Assembly: GCA_900618425.1 (NCBI GenBank)
Contig: UZAN01041028.1
Coordinates: 50,915-65,247 of the forward strand
Origin: Echinostoma caproni
Lineage: Eukaryota; Platyhelminthes; Trematoda; Plagiorchiida; Echinostomatidae
Length of the DNA stretch: 14,333 nucleotides
Reading direction: 5' to 3'
Every line of letters begins with the position of its first letter. Position 1 is the first letter of the stretch. The position numbers were made by a program, and so were the translations under genes. This document shows positions 8,711 through 14,333 of the stretch, one piece after another. The notes under the pieces are model-generated. The model did not search any database. It was not told the origin of the DNA and saw only the letters and a list, made by a program, of their open reading frames with translations.

Positions 8711-9516
8711 CTATAGGATCTGTGCACAATGGGTTCGGTTGGTAGTACAACTAAATAGCAAATTACATCGTACACTCACTAGTGGCGCAAAGTTAGATGC
8801 TTCAGTATCAGCCATTACTTGAATAAATCTATGGTTGAGGGAGAAACAACTTGAACCCGAAGAGAGTTCCAGGTGTTCCAGGATCATAGAATGACACCTG
8901 ACTGAGGATGCAGGAGAGTAGTAGACCACACCGATCAAACAATTGCTGCTTTTGGACGGAAGTGTGTCGGGCTGCATCGAAGAGATCAAGTGGTTCACAT
9001 TGAAGGTTGCTGCGGAANGCGGAAATCTAACAGATTGTATGTAATAATGGGAATAGTATTGAATATCGTACTGTAATACTCAGAACTGGATCGGCTTTAA
9101 TCCGAACTGCGGACACCAATGAAGTACACGGAAAATCGGTAGCAACAAGTGCCCATTTTTATTGACAGAAATAGGGCATGTTTTATAGAAAGGAATAGAC
9201 CATATCATTGGTTGACGGACCGTCGTCCAATCACGTAACCGTTTGTGCACACGCATCGCACATACTGACTCGGATGTAATGTTCGCACGGTATACCATTG
9301 GCCGAGCTTCCTGAACTGTGGTTGGAATGCGGTCACCACAACAGCGCCAGCTCGTGTGGTGCACTCACGGCTCAGCAGCGACATTCCGGGTAGGTGCAAT
9401 TCAGAGTCGAGAATATCGACAGTGAACCAAATTTCGATGATTGAGAAAAGATCCCATTAACCAGTTTGCACCTCGGGGAATTCGCTAAGGAAACCTTCGG
9501 CATTTATGTAAAAAAG
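8711..9516 (-). pseudogene. LINE ORF2 apurinic-type endonuclease domain, interrupted
   Basis: On the minus strand the frame gives LFYINAEGFLSEFPEVQTG, a stop, then FSIIEIWFTVDILDSELHLP and GMSLLSRECTTRAGAVVV. This is the N-terminal half of the LINE apurinic/apyrimidinic endonuclease, with the catalytic-type Glu in IIEIWFT (about 9420-9440). A further frame continues with PMVYRANITSESVCAMR. After an insertion of about 190 bp the domain resumes as NCLIGVVYYSPASS and later HRFIQVMADTEASNF (8998-8711), matching the family's GVVYRSP and GDFN-type motifs; the catalytic Asp-Phe-Asn is degraded. Stops, a frameshift and an N at 9018 show it is dead. In live LINEs this domain nicks target DNA. It follows ORF1 on the same strand. 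Confidence 0.7.
9072..9262 (-). repeat. LTR-like insertion inside the LINE endonuclease
   Basis: Read on the minus strand this block starts TGTGCGATG and ends GAGTATTACA, so it has TGT...ACA ends. It carries ATTGG/CCAAT words, TATAAAAC near 9180 and CAATAAAAAT near 9161, in the order U3 promoter then polyadenylation signal. The words tATTTCTgTCAATAAA and CACTT...TGCTACC resemble the same region of the LTR-1 family. A perfect TACTG repeat flanks positions 9069-9073 and 9263-9267 but overlaps the TG end by two bases. The left boundary is uncertain, because LINE-like residues may continue a little into the block. Confidence 0.45.
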
Positions 9517-10086
9517 CTAGAGAGTGTCGCTAAATTTCGAATCGTTGTTTATGCCGACCACTCTGCGATCGACTAGCAGTAGTTTTTGGGGAATCGATTC
9601 TGCTGCTGTGGGCTCGCGAAGAAGTAGGGGAAGTGGAGTTTGACTGAAAGAGGCCATTTTCTACCTCACTATTCAACAAAAGGTCTGAGGCGTAATTCTG
9701 GTGGTCTTCTTCTTCTGTTTTGATACCATGTCTGAAAGACAGATGTGACCATTTCCGGGGTACTGCGGGTTACTGTCACCATCCTCGGGCTGTTTCCACG
9801 GTAGTTTGGTGAGCATAGAAGTCGGCTGACTGGGGGTGGTGAAAATATTTTGGCATCCAATCCGCTCTTGGATGAACCCCCAATCATTACAATCGTTTCG
9901 TTGGCATTTAGATTCGTCTGGATCGTCTAATTTCGGGTATCGGTGAATGAACACAACTCGTTTATTCTCCGACTCGTGTGCATCTACTGGGTTCGTGCGA
10001 GGCGCATACGTTCGGTCTTCGATCGATCAGGAAATATTCTTATACGAAACTAGCAAGAATAACGTTCTCAATGTTTTTCTCAACCT
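9517..10086 (-). other. LINE spacer or decayed ORF1 end
   Basis: This interval lies between the RNA-binding-like end of ORF1 and the start of the endonuclease. A minus frame (9954-9673) encodes a Pro/Gln/Lys-rich stretch with KCQRNDC and MVSKQKKKTTR. It may be the basic tail of ORF1, but I cannot show this. No other gene is seen. Confidence 0.4.
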
Positions 10087-10925
10087 TCAAAGTAACGAGA
10101 AGTAATCTGAGTTCCCCGGAGGGGACGAGTGACGAAAGAGGCGTACGACGCTCATANGGTGAACGTCAACGTTCAGTTGAGTACATAACGCAGTCCAGTG
10201 AACAAACTCTTCCACTTGTCTCTCCCTGAGTGAAATTGCTGTCACCTCTGGTACATTGATGCACATGACTGCCCGAGCGGTGTGATTAATCGTCCCCTTA
10301 TGTTTTATTGACGTATATTGTATCTGGGGTGTAGATACTTTGAACTCAGTGTAGCTCCCAGAGCCTGAAATTGAGTCCGCATCATTTGTTTCTGTTATTG
10401 TCGTCGTAATATGAACAAGTGTCGGCCGTATTGAATGATTCTCCAACTCTGGGATAATAATTGTGTTTCTATTTGATTTTGGCATCTTACTAGTTTCAGC
10501 GGTGCGTATCNGTATCAGGTGCGCTGGATCAGAGCTACTATAGGAAAACTTAAGACGCTTGGTCGGCTGCTGGATTGGGCTCACCGGGAGAAATTGGGAG
10601 TTCAAGGAAGCCATCCTATCGTCCATTGCTGAAATTTTATTGTATCCTTTTTACTCAGCAGCAAATGATAACTTCTTGTACCTCGTCGAGATGCATTTAA
10701 TAACTGGAGTACTAAGGCAATCCGTGCAAAACCAAAGCAATCTGGTTGTGCCGCCATCTGTTTTCCCTGCTTGCTCAGTAGTTTCGTGCTCGACAGGTAA
10801 AAGTATTTCACAGTAGTGCATGATATTCCTGCATCGATATCTTTGCCACAGCCTGTCGAACCACAAACTCCCCAAACCTGTTTGACGGATGATGTGGCAT
10901 TTACTGGTATACTCCGTCGTCCCAT
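10087..10925 (-). pseudogene. LINE ORF1 with PHD-like zinc finger, coiled coil and RNA-binding-like domain
   Basis: The likely start is the Met at 10925 (MGRRSIPVNATSS). The zinc finger reads VCGSTGCGKDIDAG (about 10868-10826), then MHYC after a frameshift, then a YFYLSS segment where the family would have Tyr-His and Cys. It continues with MAAQPD and, in another frame, WFCTDC (10734-10717). C-x4-C, H-Y-C and W-F-C-x2-C together suggest a PHD-type Cys4-His-Cys3 finger needing two frame changes. ISAMDDRMASLNSQF (about 10645-10590) looks like the start of a coiled coil. Near the end, VMCINVPE, LRERQVEEFVHWTALC and MSVVRLFRH resemble the RNA-binding (RRM-like) region of LINE ORF1 proteins. Its usual role is nucleic-acid chaperone in the retrotransposition particle. 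The upstream ORF2 endonuclease remnant on the same strand supports the call. The copy is dead. Confidence 0.6.
10160..10175. repeat. Short perfect palindrome in the ORF1 remnant
   Basis: TGAACGT and ACGTTCA form a perfect 7-bp inverted repeat around CA. It lies next to an N (10157) in the minus-strand ORF1 remnant and may be chance. Confidence 0.4.
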
Positions 10926-11913
10926 TTGGATTCAGTGAATGGCGAGATGAGAAACAGTTGACAAGGTCAAGTGGAGTGAATTCCATATGACCGGGTCAAC
11001 CAGACGTGTAGAACAATGCCCGGGGTAGTCACTGCGTATCGATCGTCGTGACTGTGTTGGAGGGACACACGTGCAGGCGTGGTTGCAAATGGCACAAAAC
11101 TGAATAAAACAAAGTATATCCATCGCTCTCCTGGAAACGCACAACGAAAAATGCACAGAAGCTCGTTGGAGAGAACGTTGGGCTATTTTCAAAATGGTAC
11201 CACCATAGATGCGCTGCGCACAGAATAAACCCCAACTGCGCGCGTGAATAGCACAGAAAGCTCGGTTTGAGCAACCGAACGGCAAAACAGTGTAGTACTG
11301 GATGTACGCGGTATCCGAGAGATTAGTATCACAAGATGGAACTCACGAAACTTAGTCGAATGAGCGTCAACCGGGTGTTGTACGACGAGATTTAGCAGAA
11401 AAATTCCACTTAAACCGAGAGCGCACAAATTGATCAACCACACAGTCGCCAGTCATCACCTTGTTCATATGGTAGCTTGGATAGCTAATGCATAACTGTT
11501 TCCATCACTCCCAGAATGGGTGTTGCATCAGGCAGTCCCTCGTTTGGTTATCCTCGATCGGGAGTAACAAAAGTCACTCACTGGAGTAGTAGAATGAGTT
11601 GATTGTCATTCGGCGTAATTAAGTTAGTTACAAGACAAACACCGAGTGAATAGAAACTGACATCGCATATTCGGTTAGTACTCTGGGTGTTGCTGGGAAA
11701 AAATGATAATTCACGTGCTTTCTGATGGTTTAGGGAGATGTCCCCAGCTATCAGGTTGAAATCTCAATTAGGAAACCAAGAGAGCTTCTATGAAACTGGA
11801 GTACTTGTGAATTCAAAATGAGATGAAGAAAATTCCACATAATGAATTCCATCATGATTAAACTGGACGGAGAAAAAGTTTCATAAAATAAACAGAGGAA
11901 CGAGAAAAGCAAT
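10926..11913. other. Upstream flank of the LINE remnant, no gene recognised
   Basis: On the minus strand this is upstream of ORF1, so the nearest few hundred bases may be the LINE 5' untranslated region. Several overlapping minus frames of 81-117 residues (11443 down to 10932) are Cys- and Ser-rich but match nothing I know. Bases about 11580-11913 hold no frame or repeat I can name up to the solo LTR. Confidence 0.4.
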
Positions 11914-12260
11914 TGTAGTGTATTAACCTTCGGAGATGATGCCAACCAAGAACCAACGCGTTCCAGTTCATGGACATCGGACCATGCACCAACAGTATCG
12001 ATCAATCAACAACCCTACAGTTCAAACAGAAGTCGTGTGACTTGAAGAACGAGAACATCGATTAGTTAATACCCGTTTGACCAATGACATTTCTATTTAC
12101 ACATTATTTAAGCTGACTGTTTTCTTGCAATAAACAAACCGCTACTTGTATNTGCGTTTCGTCGACAGGCGACTCCAGCGTACGAGTGCTGGTGCAATTC
12201 CTTGTTTCATTTGCGTCCGTGATTCTTGATCAGTGATCCGTAGTTATTTCGATTAATACA
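11914..12260 (+). mobile_element. Solo LTR of an LTR retrotransposon (family LTR-1, copy B)
   Basis: The 347-bp block begins TGTAGTGTATTAACC and ends CGATTAATACA, the standard TG...CA ends. It is flanked by a perfect 5-bp direct repeat, GCAAT, at 11909-11913 and 12261-12265, the expected target-site duplication. AATAAA lies at 12129-12134, preceded by an AT-rich ttatttaag word near 12104. Copies A (5058-5241, +) and C (7537-7897, -) align with it by eye. No internal gag-pol sequence follows, so it fits a solo LTR left by recombination between the two LTRs of a full element. The superfamily, probably Ty3/gypsy-type, cannot be fixed without internal sequence. Confidence 0.78.
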
Positions 12261-12265
12261 GCAAT

Positions 12266-12958
12266 TCAAATTGTAAAGAAGTCATCAAAAACTTCACGAT
12301 GTCCAAATCAAGGAGATAGTGATAGTGATAGATTTGACTGCGTTTCCGGGTATTCGGCAAACGGGAATAAAAATAACCGGGATTGAAGTTTCCGGGATAT
12401 TTTTCAATTTACTGATTAGTGGCACCGAAGTCTTCCAATCGTTACTGGTAAAGAGATTAACAATACTCCTTAATTGTAATTTTTCTATCTCTTTTTATTG
12501 AAATTACAAACATCTTTCTCGGAAGGGAGTGGGTTGCAGCCAACAATGTGCTGCGTACGGACACACATGAAGGAGAACTGTTGACCGTAGACATCCGTGT
12601 TGCGGTTGGTGACCTTGAGAGCTCGTTCGTCGCCAGTTATGAATGTATCTGGGCTACGGATTGTCTACCTGGATGTCACTACTACAACTACTGTTGTTAC
12701 AATCGAAGAAACAATGGTTTACATAGGAAAATACATTACAAACTATAAAGCGGATACCGGTATCTTACCTGTACCGTTGCACATAGGACGAGCGATTTAA
12801 ATTTAATGATGATATTTACGTGCGATGGAAATGTTTGTAATAACCAACAAAGAGCACTGGACAGCTTTTCCGTCCTGTTTGGGACTCGTCAGCAGTGCGT
12901 ACTTTTTGTGTCCCAAACTAAATACTCTAAAATGATATTTATGTATTTATTTATCATT
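12266..12958. other. Gene-less spacer with small repeats
   Basis: A (gatagt)-type tract lies at about 12314-12331, and gtttccgggtatt / gtttccgggatat form a loose direct repeat near 12343 and 12388. GATACCGGTATC at 12753-12764 is a perfect 12-bp palindrome. Two overlapping frames near 12548-12800 are unrecognised. Bases about 12850-12905 (actggacagcttttccgtcc, then gactcgtcagcagtgcg) resemble, from memory, a common dispersed fluke repeat; this was not checked. Confidence 0.4.
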
Positions 12959-14094
12959 AGAATTGCGTACAAGCCATAGAGATACACTTTGGTTGCTATC
13001 TCTCTAATTGTGCACTTTGTTTGCAAATATTTAGATGATTATCAAATGTCCGTTAGTTGCTTTTTCCGTGAATAATCTTCCGCTTTCGATTCCGTTTCAC
13101 GATCTCTTCTTCTGCAAAAGTTACAGTTATTCGGTTGCCCTATCAACTTATTGTAAGGGTTGAAAGATAACTTCACAGGATAATTCACCCTACCGGTGAA
13201 TAAAGCTTACTTTGACTTTGATTCAAAGAACGAAAGTTAACGGCACTTCTTCGAAACCGTTAGTAAATAATTCTGGAGTCCTTCAGGGTGCTGTGCTGTC
13301 TCCCTACTTATTTTCAACTTTCATCAGTGAATTATCCTCAGTCCCACCAGCCGAGACCTTTAAGTACGCAGATGATGTAACCTTATGTCAAGCCATTTCA
13401 AACCAACCGGACATAGAATCATTTTCTGACCGTTTATTATAAGTGTAATTATTCTCGAACCAATCCGGTCTCCGAATGAATACTTCTAAATGCTTTGACT
13501 GCATATATAGTCTTTCCCGATCCGATTATTCCTTGGAACCCTCAGTCATCAGTTAATTACCCATAACCAGAATACATACCACCAAACGTCTAGGAGTTAC
13601 CATAGATAGCAATCTACGGTGGACCTCGCATGTGCTGTTGGTAGACTGCGTCACTTATCTTTTCAAATACGCAAGCTACGACAATTTCGAGTGAGGCATG
13701 AAACCGTATGTTTCTTTGTTTATCAATACATTTTTTCTCGTCATACTTTATTGTTTGCGCGTTATTTTCCTTAGACTTCTTAGAAACGATTTCACTACTC
13801 TTCATCGCGATTTAGTGATTATCAACCGTGTTTCTCTTATTCCTTTAAATATTCTGATCACAAAATTGTGTTATTTTTTGTATCATTTTATGTGAGAATT
13901 TTGCTCATAAGATACTCAATGACCCCAGTCATCCACTCAATCCCGAGTTATCTGCTTGCCGTTCCCACACTACAACACGATCCAATTTTCGCTGCTTATC
14001 CTCCCGCATAAACATTTATCGCAACTCAGTGGCGCGTATTCTCAATGAAACGGTGAAGATCCGTAACGAACTAATTTTGAACCTACAAAAATGA
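12959..14094 (+). pseudogene. 5'-truncated LINE reverse transcriptase, C-terminal two-thirds
   Basis: Motifs occur in the right order on the plus strand. RIAYKP then RYTLVAISLIVHF (from 12959) is the early finger region. YQMSVSCFFRE, a stop, SSAFDSVSRSLLLQKLQLFG (about 13040-13132) is the palm Asp motif. SGVLQGAVLSPYLFSTFISE (about 13273-13332) and KYADDVTLCQ with the catalytic YADD (13365-13376) follow. NQSGLRMNTSKC, KRLGVTIDSNLRWTSHV and VGRLRHLSFQIRKLRQF are the thumb-side motifs. The C-terminus is HKILNDPSHPLNPELSACRS through to NELILNLQK with TGA at 14092-14094. At least four frameshifts or stops are needed. No RNase H or integrase follows, so this is a non-LTR element, CR1/jockey-like by motif style; the clade is not certain. 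Confidence 0.8.
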
Positions 14095-14255
14095 ACACAT
14101 ATTTAAGTTTTATCATTGTTTTATATGAATTTTCATTTCATTTTGTATCNNTTTTGTATCTCATTGTAACGGTGAACATACTTTGTGACTGAAATGTAGA
14201 CGTAGTTACCTGCACAGGTCATATATAGTACAATAATAAAATAGAATAATAGTAT
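14095..14255 (+). repeat. 3' untranslated tail of the plus-strand LINE
   Basis: AT-rich sequence follows the ORF2 stop and ends in short AATA-type units (acaataataaaatagaataatag, about 14230-14252) that resemble the microsatellite tails of CR1-like LINEs. Two Ns (14150-14151) sit between repeated tttgtatc words. The final 78 bases of the window show nothing recognisable. Confidence 0.5.
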
Positions 14256-14333
14256 GCCTTCCACTACAAACATTGCTTGCAAATGATAGTTTTTGAGGCG
14301 GAGCGGTCACGGTCAACCACTTATCACCTTACA

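Noticed and set aside
1..14333. CRISPR array, bacterial operon or defence system
   Set aside because: There are no regularly spaced repeats, no bacterial-type gene packing or ribosome binding sites, and all identified proteins are eukaryotic retroelement remnants.

Overview
This looks like a repeat-dominated, gene-poor stretch of a eukaryotic nuclear genome, most plausibly a flatworm, perhaps a trematode (fluke). No bacterial gene organisation is present, no host single-copy gene could be recognised, and nearly all short open frames look like chance. The recognisable content is a set of decayed transposable elements: Penelope-like (GIY-YIG) retroelements, non-LTR retrotransposons (LINEs), several LTR-like blocks, a tRNA-derived SINE head and one short element bounded by long inverted repeats. 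The organism call is an inference from this mix and from my memory of fluke elements; it was not confirmed by any search. Isolated Ns (3370, 9018, 10157, 10511, 12152, 14150-14151) mark assembly uncertainty.

Layout. 1-325: the 3' end of a Penelope-like element on +, with the GIY-YIG nuclease C-terminus and 3' tail. 468-537: a tRNA-like SINE head on -. 541-2468: no recognisable gene. 2469-3024: a 556-bp element with 39-bp near-perfect terminal inverted repeats. 3675-3718: a strong hairpin, followed by a triplet microsatellite. 4021-4895: a second, 5'-truncated Penelope-like copy whose upstream end is an inverted copy of its own 3' tail. About 5058-5241: the 3' part of an LTR. 6006-6425 (-): an LTR-like block with CCAAT boxes in a palindrome. 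7537-7897 (-): a full-length copy of the LTR family. 8711-10925 (-): a decayed LINE with ORF1 (PHD-like zinc finger, coiled coil, RNA-binding-like domain) and the ORF2 endonuclease, interrupted by an LTR-like insertion at about 9072-9262. 11914-12260 (+): a solo LTR with a perfect 5-bp target-site duplication. 12959-14250 (+): a 5'-truncated LINE carrying reverse transcriptase and its 3' tail.

Nothing here works as a coordinated pathway. All coding remnants are interrupted by stops and frameshifts, so they are fossils of autonomous elements. The points of most interest are structural: the inverted terminal arrangement of the Penelope-like copy, a degenerate hammerhead-ribozyme-like layout in its tail, the inverted-repeat element, the long hairpin, and the nesting of elements.
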